From Glomus cerebriforme (taxonomy: Eukaryota > Glomeromycota > Glomeromycetes > Glomerales > Glomeraceae), in NCBI GenBank assembly GCA_003550305.1, contig QKYT01000928.1, positions 6,822-24,183 of the forward strand: DNA of 17,362 nt. Direction: 5' to 3'. The notes below the pieces were generated by a model. It was not told the origin of the DNA. It was given only the letters and a program-made list of their open reading frames with translations, and did no database searches. Position numbers and translations under genes: made by a program. Positions 10,065 through 16,893 of the stretch are shown piece after piece (the first letter of the stretch is position 1; each line of letters starts with the position of its first letter).

Positions 10065-10143
10065 GGCCCAGTGCAGGAATTGAACCTGCGTTTCTAAGAT
10101 AAAAAGAAATTATCTAGCGTTCTAACCACTGAATTAACTGAGC
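10065..10143 (-). tRNA. tRNA-like module in the right MULE terminal repeat (probable tRNA-derived relic)
   Basis: Inverted copy of 6828-6905, 79 nt. The acceptor and T stems are preserved, and the B box GGTTCAATTCC fits the consensus exactly. The A box TAATTCAGTGG has one change (G to A) from the left copy, and the D stem loses one pair. The long T-rich anticodon loop is the same. Both modules point inward to the centre of the element. Each copy has one perfect and one altered box, so the ancestral module probably had both perfect. Confidence 0.6.
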
Positions 10144-10208
10144 AATATTAACAAATAATAGATATATTTATATATTATAAATCATGTGATATATTCGAAA
10201 AAAAATCC

Positions 10209-10238
10209 AGATGATGATCACCCAGGTGACAATCACCC
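10209..10238 (-). repeat. Two 15-bp subterminal repeats in the right MULE end
   Basis: On the plus strand the units read AGATGATGATCACCC and AGGTGACAATCACCC, the inverted counterparts of the left array. Only two full units are present, against five on the left. The adjoining AGGCGATGTT resembles a partial unit at the tip boundary. Confidence 0.75.
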
Positions 10239-10259
10239 AGGCGATGTTTAGCAATTCCC

Positions 10260-10268
10260 ATATTTTTA
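10260..10268. repeat. MULE target-site duplication, right copy
   Basis: ATATTTTTA directly follows the AATTCCC end of the element and is identical to 6647-6655. With 6656-10259 it defines the insertion exactly. Confidence 0.88.
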
Positions 10269-10433
10269 TATATATTTTTTAAATTATATGCAGTATATAT
10301 TTTATTTTAATGACCTTTTATTTACTTTTAGTATACAATTGGAGAATGTGGTAGGGCTATGCAAATGAGTAAATGTCCTGATTGTGATGTGCCAATTGGT
10401 GGAGGAAGTCATCAATTAACTGCTAGAAATAAA

Positions 10434-10525
10434 GTAAACACAGAGTTTAACTATTTGTGATAAACAAAAGAATATTATGCGTTCATTTTTAAATATACAT
10501 TTATATTTTGTTCATTTTTTTTTAG
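10434..10525 (+). other. Probable last intron of the ZNFX1-like gene
   Basis: GTAAACA follows ARNK at 10433 and TTTTTTTAG ends at 10525. The 92-bp length matches the other introns (67-96 bp). The following exon would add NSKDSTTDFE and an aromatic-rich tail to TGA at 10622. The weak donor leaves the alternative that the frame simply ends at TGA 10458. Confidence 0.45.
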
Positions 10526-10624
10526 AATAGTAAAGATAGTACAACAGATTTTGAATTTTTTATTATTTTATTTTATCTGTGCAATATTCTACCTGTTAAC
10601 ACACATAAGGCTATTGTTACATGA

Positions 10625-11099
10625 AAATTTACTTTGAATAAAATTATCTTTCACTTTTTGTTCGATCAATTTTACATATTGTATTCGTAATAAATGATAA
10701 AAAAAAATCAATCTGCAGATATCCGTGAATAAATTGGTCAGATTGAAGATTGATCGGATATCCGTTCAATCCGGTCAAAAAAAATTTTTTAAATTAATAA
10801 AAAAAAGATGAGCCATCCAGACAATCTGGTGACGGATCAATCTGGATATTTGATGATCCTGCGAGAAGTGATGAAAGTTTTAGTCACATAACAACTGAGC
10901 AAGCACGTATAAAGAAACTAAGAATTAAGAAAAAGATGTCTTATATAACACGTAATGAATTTTTAAATTCGTCTCATGTATAAACATTTTATTATTGTCA
11001 TGTGATAGTTATATAAAAAATGTGAAAAATATTTATATAATATATAATTTAAAAAAAACATAGATTTATTGAACTATCATTTGGATAAATTAAATTAGT
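10625..11099. other. AT-rich DNA with a 24-bp near-palindrome and a short orphan frame
   Basis: A near-perfect palindrome of 24 bp lies at 10748-10771: GATTGA arms around CGGATATCCG, 22 of 24 positions self-complementary. Related GATC/GGATAT words recur at 10715-10860. A plus-strand frame from about 10801 to TAA 10981 reads SIWIFDDPARSDESFSHI and later EQARIKKLRIKKKMSY. It has no good start and no family I know, so it may be an exon relic. Nothing else is recognisable. Confidence 0.35.
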
Positions 11100-11955
11100 T
11101 TATAATATTTGAAATGTGTTAGAAAACTATGATTTTATCTTAAAGGTAAATTAAATGATTTTTTAAAGAACTTACTTTTACATTCCAATTATCTTTAATT
11201 GTATTATAGAAATATTCAATTAAATTTAGTTATATTACATAAGCTCACAAGCTTTACTGATGTTATTGATAGTTTACCTCATTTAACGTTAAAGGTTCAT
11301 TGTTAACAATAGAACCGCCTAAATAAATAATTTATTAATAATTAATAATCATAATACTTTTTAAAATAAGATTACTTATCTAAATAAAGAATGGTTTGAT
11401 CTGATAATAAAACAGCACCATAATCAGATCTTATCTAAACTTATTGTATCAAATATTAGCATATCATTTAATATTTCATCATTTAACTTATATTTCCCAC
11501 CAAATAAATACATTTTCCCATTATCATCAATGGAAGTTAAGAATGATTTTTGATTTTCATCGGTTATTAAAATAATCCATAAATTACTTAGTGTATGTAA
11601 ATTAAATCTTTCTCAATATTATCAAAAATTTCTCCATATAAAAATATATTCGCACTACTTCTAGCAAATGCAGCACCTTTATGTAATAGAATCTTATTAA
11701 TCCTTGTTAAGTCTTGTCACGATAACTCTTGAGTATTAAATGAAAAAGATACATCAAGATAAAAAAATTCTTTTCCACTAATTTCAACAGAAATATCAGT
11801 AGAATATCAACTACCAATGATGTATAACTTATTATCAATAAATATAGTGGTATGGAGATATCGTTGAGAAGATTTAAAAGGTTCTATTATTTGACAATTT
11901 ATTTTTTGAACTAATAAAATTAATATGAAATATAACAATAACTTTTTTGACATTA
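11100..11955 (-). pseudogene. Secreted kelch-repeat protein, degraded
   Basis: ATG at 11955 opens a signal-peptide-like segment (MSKKLLLYFILILLVQKINC), followed by QRYLHTTIFIDNKLYIIG, KEFFYLDVSFSF, a shifted frame with SIDDNGKMYLFGGKY and NDMLIFDTISL, then DYGAVLLSDQTILYL and, across an intron, GGSIVNNEPLTLNEV. The repeated D-(N)-x-(L/M)-Y-(I/L)-(x)-GG pattern is that of kelch beta-propeller blades. TGA codons at 11807 and 11717 sit where kelch relatives have Trp. The frame shifts near 11610. Around 11345 the expected intron donor reads ATAAGT instead of GTAAGT, while the acceptor TTTAG is intact. A fragment YNTIKDNWNVK near 11190 marks another blade. Only part of a propeller remains. Confidence 0.75.
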
Positions 11956-12446
11956 TTTCTATTATTAGCATTAATAGAAACATTCTAGTTGAAATTTGTT
12001 TTAGGTAAATAATTTTGTTTTATCCTTTTTAAAATTATATTTATATTTATATTTGGTTGTTATGCATTTTTATTAAAAGGTAAATTACTTATTTACTAAA
12101 AAAATCTAATGATTTGAAAGGATGGATGTGATAAATAAATATTTTTACGTAACTTTATTATTATGCGTAGCAACAATTACGAATTAAATTTAATGATTTT
12201 AAAATATATCCAAATGTATTCAAACATATCCAAACATTATCCAAACAGTGTTTTAATCATTATTTAATTAAATCATGAAAACTTTTTAATTATAATGTCA
12301 AAATGATTACGGATACGTATTCTATTGTACTTCTGAACAACTTTTAAATGGAAAAAATAAAATTTCAAACTTGTGATTCAAAACTATCTTATCAGAGTAT
12401 CTGTTACAACTATGTAAAATATCCATGAACTGAAGTTTTCATAATA
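11956..12446. other. AT-rich intergenic DNA
   Basis: No gene, RNA or long repeat can be supported. Short direct words (TATCCAAA, three times around 12207-12245) occur. This is probably the upstream flank of the kelch relic, up to the candidate Helitron boundary at 12447. Confidence 0.45.
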
Positions 12447-12487
12447 TCTATATAATTAAAAATATTTGTTATGTAACCGTTACCTTT

Positions 12488-12683
12488 AGATTAACTGTAT
12501 AAATAAAAGCTTGTAACTTGATCACGTGACATCTATATAATGTTGTGTATCAGATTAACTGTATAAATAAAAGTTTTACAATTGTTATACCGTTACCTTT
12601 AGATTAACTGTATAAATAAAAGCTTTACAATTGTTGTACCGTTACCTTTAGATTAACTGTATAAATAAAAGCTTTACAATTGT
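12488..12683 (+). repeat. Four tandem repeats containing TATAAATA
   Basis: AGATTAACTGTATAAATAAA begins at 12488, 12552, 12601 and 12650. The last two intervals are exactly 49 bp and the first is 64 bp, because that copy carries an insertion with a CACGTG box. Between copies the shared text includes TTTACAATTGTT and CCGTTACCTTT. Each unit has a perfect TATA-box-like TATAAATA. The repeats lie inside the Helitron candidate. Confidence 0.8.
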
Positions 12684-12703
12684 GTGACATGATCACGTGA
12701 CAT
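12519..12703. promoter_or_regulatory. Paired TGATCACGTGACAT boxes (E-box core)
   Basis: The 14-mer TGATCACGTGACAT occurs identically at 12519-12532 and 12690-12703. Its core CACGTG is the E-box bound by bHLH factors such as Cbf1 or Pho4 in fungi (family knowledge). Whether it is bound here is unknown. The two copies bracket three of the four TATA-bearing repeats. Confidence 0.35.
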
Positions 12704-12959
12704 TACACAAATTCCAAAAAAGGAAATTTTATTTCCTACGAAAATTATATTAAATGGTAGTACAAAGTTATAAAAATTTCCAAAAAAGGAAATTAATATA
12801 TATACACATAATTCTGGCCAGAATTAAACTAAACCCGTTGCAAAGCAACGGGTAGCAACTAGTTAAAATAAAAACTTTTTTTAAAAAGATCTGGAAAAAA
12901 TACTTCCTTTATAAGCTATTTTAGGATTAAGTGTGGTGGAATCAATAAATTCATAATAC

Positions 12960-13953
12960 ATTTCAGTATCATTTATAGTAGAATGTAAGAATCCCAATAT
13001 ATCATCCAGAATATTCCAATCTTGTCCATAGGAGCAGTTGCTGGTAAAGATACCACTTCTGCATCACCTACAGAAATTATTTGGGACAAAGGATTAAGAG
13101 TTGAAAGGATCCCTTCAGGACCATATTGCGATAAATTATTCATAGGCGGGAGTGAAAGATTTACTTTATTATGCAAAGTGCCTTTTGGCTTTTTCTTTAA
13201 CGTTAACTGATCACTAAAAGATCTATTTTTCTTTATCAATTTTAATCATTCTGAGAACTGAGTATCTAGTTCCTATTTATATATGATGTCTGTTGTTTTT
13301 ATCTTTTTTTTATATATTCTATTGTATATTTTTTTGAATTAAGGTTCTTATTCACTCACTCTAATTCAAGCCTAAGAAAATTGATCTCTTTAGAATTATC
13401 CATTACAGATGTATTTATTTGAGCTAGCTCTTCTATCATCCCTCCTACTACATTTGAATTGTGAAGCACCTGTTCTAGTTCCAAATCATCCAACTTACCT
13501 TTCAATTCATATATTTTAACTTCAAGAGAAAAAATCTTAATCTTGTCAACAGATGAAGCTTTCTGGACCAAAGTTAGCTCTTTTCTTAGTGTTTTAATAT
13601 TTGATTTGAGTGATTAGATTTTGGCAGAATATTTAGCTTTAAGCTCACATCGACTCTCAGAATAAGACTTCCGTTCAGAAATAATTTGGGATCTAATTTT
13701 AGTACTAGATGCATTTAACAGGCTAATCTTATTTTCAATATCAGTATAGGTTCGCTAAAACTTCCTCTCTCATTCTGAATACTTAGCTAGCAACTTCTTG
13801 CTAAAATCATTAATTTTGGCTTTAGATTTAAGAGCGGAATATAATTTTTCTTTAAGCTCTTGCTCATATGTACCTTCAAGTCATTGTCTAACCCCTTTAA
13901 AGGAACTATCACTTTTATTATTAATATCTTTTAAGGTATATACATTGGTCATA
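12960..13953 (-). pseudogene. Coiled-coil protein relic, unknown family
   Basis: From ATG 13953 (MTNVYTLKDINNK) one frame runs about 208 codons to 13330, interrupted only by stops: TGA, TGA, TAG, TAA and TGA. The text is strongly coiled-coil: EQELKEKLYSALKSKAKIND, KKLLAKYSE, SLKSNIKTLRKELTLVQKA, IFSLEVKIYELKGKLDDLEL and EINFLRLELE. After a frameshift in an A-rich run near 13290-13320 a second frame continues with FSE-stop-LKLIKKNRSFSDQLTLKKK and a Pro/Ser-rich tail (NLSLPPMNNLSQYGPEG). I do not recognise the family. It could be a repeat-encoded or gag-like protein. The complementary plus-strand frame at 13022-13210 is a shadow. Confidence 0.6.
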
Positions 13954-14053
13954 GCCTTTTTTTGGCTTAACTNTTAGTAATATGAGTGAAATTTTTGAGA
14001 TACATTTATTCTATATATTCGAAATGATATATGCTTTCTATATATCCCATACA

Positions 14054-14137
14054 TCCTGTTTATCTGAAATATTTTTTTCCTATGTAACCTATTTATCCTG
14101 TTTATCTGAAATATTTTCTTCCCATATATCATGTATA
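14054..14137 (+). repeat. Two 42-bp tandem repeats
   Basis: TCCTGTTTATCTGAAATATT begins at 14054 and again at 14096, a 42-bp period, with degenerate TATATCC/CATA text on both sides. The repeats lie in the 277-bp gap between two divergent relics (ATG 13953 on minus and ATG 14231 on plus), where a shared promoter would be expected. Confidence 0.65.
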
Positions 14138-14230
14138 TTTGGTATAATATATTTTTTCTATATATCCTATATATCTTATTTAATAAATTATTTCAGAATA
14201 TTATATTAGATATAAAAAAATATTGCCATT

Positions 14231-14843
14231 ATGCTTAGGCAACGCATAAGATGTGATGCCCCTCCTTTTTCACCAACCAATTACGATTTTATTATACAAC
14301 GCCGTGATGATAGGCTAAGGTCTAAAGTTTTAAATGAACTAAAAGAAAATATAACACATCACAAAAACGCATTTATCAGAATTGAAGAGGTGAAAAAAAA
14401 CAGGATTGCATGAGATCAACTAATTTATATGCCAATAGTTAGTCCTGAAGGGACTGCTTCGCTTTTTAGTACAAATGTTATAGATAAACAGAATGATACA
14501 TATTTTTAAAATAAATACAATTCTATTATTTTAGTATTGAAAAATATAGGACATAATACTGGGGGGTGGAGCCTAGCAAATCTATTAATCTGGCTTCAGA
14601 AGAAGGTATTATTTTAGGTAGTAAAGTGAAAAAGACTGGAGGAAAAAAATGATCCCAAAGGAAGTAACCCAAATCTATGTCTGTTGGCATCTCTAAACTA
14701 TCTATTATTCAGAATCAGCTAATGCCTATAAGCTCAGAAGGTTTGAATATTAGTAAAGAGGATCTGAATGCATTTTATAAAAAGGAAGCTACTCAAGATG
14801 AAAAAAATAAAGCAGAAATAAATAAATGTATACTAGCCATATA
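14231..14843 (+). pseudogene. Relic of an unnamed repeated gene family
   Basis: The first frame from ATG 14231 reads MLRQRIRCDAPPFSPTNYDF, a basic helical part (LRSKVLNELKENITHHKNAF), then TGA at 14411 and on to SPEGTASLFSTNVIDKQND. After a frameshift before about 14521 a second frame reads SKSINLASEEGIILGSKVKK, GGKK-TGA-SQRK-TAA-PKSMSVG, then SEGLNISKEDLNAFYKK and a Lys/Glu-rich end KNKAEINKCILAI, stop at 14841. Stops fall where the unbroken text would allow Trp or Gln. There is no signal peptide or membrane segment. I cannot name the family. The style (Ser/Lys-rich linker then helical end) suggests a repeat-associated, possibly gag-like, protein. Confidence 0.5.
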
Positions 14844-14844
14844 A

Positions 14845-15400
14845 AAGATATTTTTCATTTAGTTCATCATAGCATACTAACAATTTTTCACACAATTCAT
14901 TAAGCTCCTCTTTAGATTTAAGAGCATTATATAACTTTTTTTCGAACTCCTTATAGTTCATGTGTTTTTTTTAATATCTCATCCTCAGTTAGGTATTGCA
15001 AGTCCTGCGAATCCTGCAAAATACAGTTTGGAGTCAAGAAAGTATTCTATTCAGAAGTAGTCCTTGCACAATTTATCTCGAGCTTGTTCTTAACCTTATG
15101 TATAGTGACCGGAATAGTAAAATCCTTTCTATTATAGTGAAGCTTTAACTCATCTTTGTCTCAATCAATTGCACATTTGTATTTCTTGAAAAGAAAATTA
15201 GAAAATATTAGCATTGGTTTAGAGTATTTCACAACCATAAAATCTTCGTAAATGGTACAATCTGAAGCCAAGGTTATTNCAAACTGCCTCGATGGTCGTA
15301 GAATACCTGTTCCTAGTAAGTAAATTTTTCATTGAATAATACGTTTCTCCTCATTTTTATCTTTTAATTCATCTTTCTTTATTTTATTAAATCTCTTAGA
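14845..15400 (-). pseudogene. Relic with weak aspartic-protease resemblance and a coiled-coil end
   Basis: One minus-strand frame from about 15400 to 14955 is open except for TGA, TGA and TAG. It reads KRFNKIKKDELKDKNEEK, KIYLLGTGILRPSRQF, ITLASDCTIYEDFMVV, FKKYKCAID, KDELKLHYNRKDFTIPVTI and LQYLTEDEILKK. The LGTG and ITLAS...I segments and the following strand-rich text resemble retropepsin-like domains of Ty3-type elements, but the canonical D-T/S-G is not present. After a shift in an A-run near 14965, MNYKEFEKKLYNALKSKEEL continues and ends with TAG near 14845. That end resembles EQELKEKLYSALKSK in the relic at 12960-13953. The family is not firmly identified. Confidence 0.35.
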
Positions 15401-15590
15401 AGACGAACCAATTACTAGAAATCATTCATTATCTTGTTATACAAGCAGAAAAATNGATTATTCTGCAAAGCTCAATGAAATTTTAAATCAAGAAGAATTA
15501 AGCTCTAAATTTGTAATAGATGAAGAAAATGAAAATAATGATCAAGAAACAACAATGGTATTAAGCGAAAGTTTAGGTAAAAAAGCGTTT
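15401..15590 (+). other. Short orphan coding fragment
   Basis: The plus strand reads EDEPITRNHSLSCYTSRK, then DYSAKLNEILNQEELSSKF and an acidic end (DEENENNDQETTMVLSESLG), followed by GTAAAAAA, a possible donor. The xYTSR-type segment with a polar acidic tail resembles the C-terminal tails of some fungal kinases, but no kinase domain lies upstream. It is probably a stranded exon; low certainty. Confidence 0.25.
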
Positions 15591-16330
15591 ATCAAATTTT
15601 TCGTATTTATTTTTATACACAATAATTTAATTAAATTTTCTTTTAATATTCGAAATTTAGAAAATTGTATTATTAAATAGGTAAATTACTGTTTATAAAA
15701 AATTAATTTTTGATTTTTTTTTTGTCTTCACCTCAAAATTTTATAACGATAGTTTTTTGAATAAATGTAGACCTGTATAATAAAAATGGAAGTATATGTC
15801 TTATATCTGATATTGCTGACCACGATCCCGGTATAACCTTGTCTATAACTCGATTTTTTTTTTATTATATAAAACAGTGTGTGTTTAAAGCTTGTATAAT
15901 AATTAAAAAAATATTTATATGCAATTCCTATAAATCCTGGGTAAGATTAGATTCCTTAAATAAGATCAATAGAAAATGAAACTTTGAAAGAAGGGGGTAT
16001 TGTACACAGAGGAGTACTATAGCCCGAAATATACTGTAGATTCTTTAATTTTAGTAAAAATTCATCCAAAACTTCGGAGATTTGATTTTGTATTTTATTT
16101 ATAAATGTTTTATTTGTTTATATATTCTTTATAGTACACGTTGGTTAACCGTGCTTGGTTATTTTTTCAATCACATAACAAAATAAAGTATATTCTAAAT
16201 AATAAAATATCCAATTAATTACTTTTATAACATTATTTTTGAAATAATTAAGGCACGTATTAAGATATCATGAGCGTTCTGATGTTGTTGAATATTGAAA
16301 AACATTTTTGGATTAAATCTATAGTTACAA
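15591..16330. other. AT-rich DNA, no supported gene
   Basis: No coding frame longer than about 30 codons carries recognisable text. A short plus-strand peptide around 15763-15850 (LISDIADHDPGITLSI) stands out as GC-richer than its surroundings but matches nothing I know. Confidence 0.4.
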
Positions 16331-16893
16331 AAAATATATGAAGGTGATGAGGAAATACCACCAACATCGAGATTTAATGAAAGAGAAATAATTCTTATTA
16401 CACATGATGAGTGTATATTTTACTCTAATGACGGAAAATGATATAGGCAAAGTTTGGAGAATTACTGGACAAGCGAACATTTAGTGGAGAAAATGAGAAC
16501 TATTTCGATTTTTGGAGCTCTCTTTCCTAATTTTGTCGGATTATTTGCATTTTATAATGATTTTAAACTATTCAGCATACAGTATCTTATGCTCTTGTTG
16601 CAACTTGCAAGTAGAATGAACTTAAAACCTGGGGAAACCAACCAAATATGAAAGATACAGTTTTACTATAAATAATCAGCATCAGCCAATATAAAAAGGT
16701 GAACTAAAAGGAATGAAACAAATTTTAATTGAGCGAGGTTTATGGAAAGATGCTAAATGCTGATTGTCAATTATATAAAATGAATGATGAAAATCGGGTA
16801 GATTGACGGATTAATTTGCAGCCTGATTTTTTGACACAAAAAAATGCATTAGAAGAAGTAATTTTAGAAACTGATCAGTGTATTTCTTGATTT
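16331..16893 (+). pseudogene. DDE-superfamily transposase relic (Tc1/mariner-like, fungal multicopy type)
   Basis: Readable pieces in order: EIPPTSRFNEREIILITHDE, CIFYSNDGK, TGA at 16439, NYWTSEHLVEKMRTISIFGA, LFPNFVGLFAF, ASRMNLKPG, then in other frames GELKGMKQILIERGLWKDAK, LNADCQLYK and INLQPDFLTQKNALEEVILE. The order HDE...FY.NDGK...YW..EHL...PN..G.FAFDN...MN..PGG...LK.GMKQ.L.ERGLW matches a DDE endonuclease family common in Glomeromycotina and basidiomycetes (from memory). A stretch between DGK and NYWTSEHL is deleted. The expected Asp in FAFDN is Tyr. Several frameshifts occur after 16560. Terminal repeats were not found. Confidence 0.65.

Larger units (their letters stand above)
6656..10259 (-). 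mobile_element. Mutator-like element (MULE), complete, 3604 bp, non-functional
   Basis: The element starts GGGAATTGCTAAACAT and ends with its inverted complement, and is flanked by perfect 9-bp direct repeats ATATTTTTA (6647-6655 and 10260-10268). Nine-base duplications and long terminal inverted repeats are typical of MULEs. Inside is a minus-strand transposase relic with FAR1, MULE, SWIM and zinc-knuckle regions. The left terminal repeat is about 306 bp and the right about 251 bp. The difference comes mainly from three extra 15-bp units (45 bp) and a short AT insertion. The element lies entirely within an intron of the ZNFX1-like gene. Subtracting it and one duplication leaves an 87-bp intron. 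Confidence 0.9.
10009..10259 (-). repeat. MULE right terminal inverted repeat
   Basis: This is the inverted partner of 6656-6961. Read on the minus strand it has the same order: GGGAATTGCTAAACAT tip, two 15-bp units, T-run, AT-rich block, tRNA-like module and T-rich DNA. It is about 55 bp shorter than the left repeat. The two repeats were presumably identical when the element was made, so the differences record later decay or unequal exchange. Confidence 0.85.
6600..10433 (+). other. RZ-type zinc finger split by a transposon-bearing intron
   Basis: Exon 6600-6631 encodes (G)HWYECPNGHP. Exon 10332-10433 encodes YTIGECGRAMQMSKCPDC followed by DVPIGGGSHQLTARNK. Joined, they give the Cys-x3-His ... 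Cys ... Cys-x2-Cys pattern and the GHWY, ECG and IGG signatures of RZ-type zinc fingers, in phase 0 across the junction. Donor GTAAGT at 6632 and acceptor TTTTAG ending at 10331 are both good. The 3700-bp intron carries the MULE at 6656-10259, so the coding part of this domain is not broken by the insertion itself. Confidence 0.85.
1539..10624 (+). pseudogene. ZNFX1-like helicase gene (NFX1-type and RZ-type zinc finger), degraded
   Basis: This is a multi-exon homologue of NFX1-type zinc finger-containing protein 1. Members combine an SF1 helicase with cysteine-rich zinc fingers and are linked to RNA binding and antiviral or RNA-silencing roles; this family is greatly expanded in these fungi (background knowledge). 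Exons inferred from GT-AG borders and phase: ?-1674, 1746-1793, 1890-2025, 2107-4358, 4453-4965, 5050-5692, 5762-6532, 6600-6631, 10332-10433 and probably 10526-10624. Domains in order: Walker A, motif II and III, helicase motifs V-VI, NF-X1 repeats, RING-like motif, helical region, RZ finger. The usual N-terminal region before the ATP-binding site is missing; recognisable coding begins about 110 bp after a Helitron-like terminus. Breaks: stops at 2787, 3522 and 4272, and frameshifts near 1965, 2545, 6105 and 6338. The final exon is uncertain; alternatively the frame reads through to a TGA at 10458. Confidence 0.85.
12447..12862 (+). mobile_element. Candidate non-autonomous Helitron, 416 bp
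   Basis: The proposed 5' end is TCTATATAAT after a host A at 12446. The 3' end is a perfect 8-bp hairpin (CCCGTTGC, AAA loop, GCAACGGG; 12834-12852), a 10-nt TAGCAACTAG, then host T. These are the Helitron rules (A|TC ... hairpin ... CTRR|T) and no target duplication is seen. Inside are four tandem TATA-containing repeats, two TGATCACGTGACAT boxes, two hairpins built on AATTTCC/GGAAATT and a 16-bp palindrome AATTCTGGCCAGAATT (12810-12825). No Rep/helicase gene is present, so any movement needed an autonomous partner. The 3' end is much better supported than the 5' end; a second TCTATATAAT lies at 12532. Confidence 0.5.

Noticed and set aside
12488..12683. CRISPR array
   Set aside because: Four units of 49-64 bp with conserved text throughout the unit, no unique spacers, and a eukaryotic context.
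13022..13210. Plus-strand 62-residue frame
   Set aside because: It overlaps the minus-strand coiled-coil relic, whose frame connects to a longer coding trace upstream.
2787..15330. Alternative nuclear code with TAA/TAG as Gln and TGA as Trp
   Set aside because: Stops do fall at Gln and Trp positions, but the same genes also carry frameshifts, a lost splice donor and lost catalytic residues. The intact 203-codon frame ends normally at TAG. Decay by C-to-T change explains all of it.
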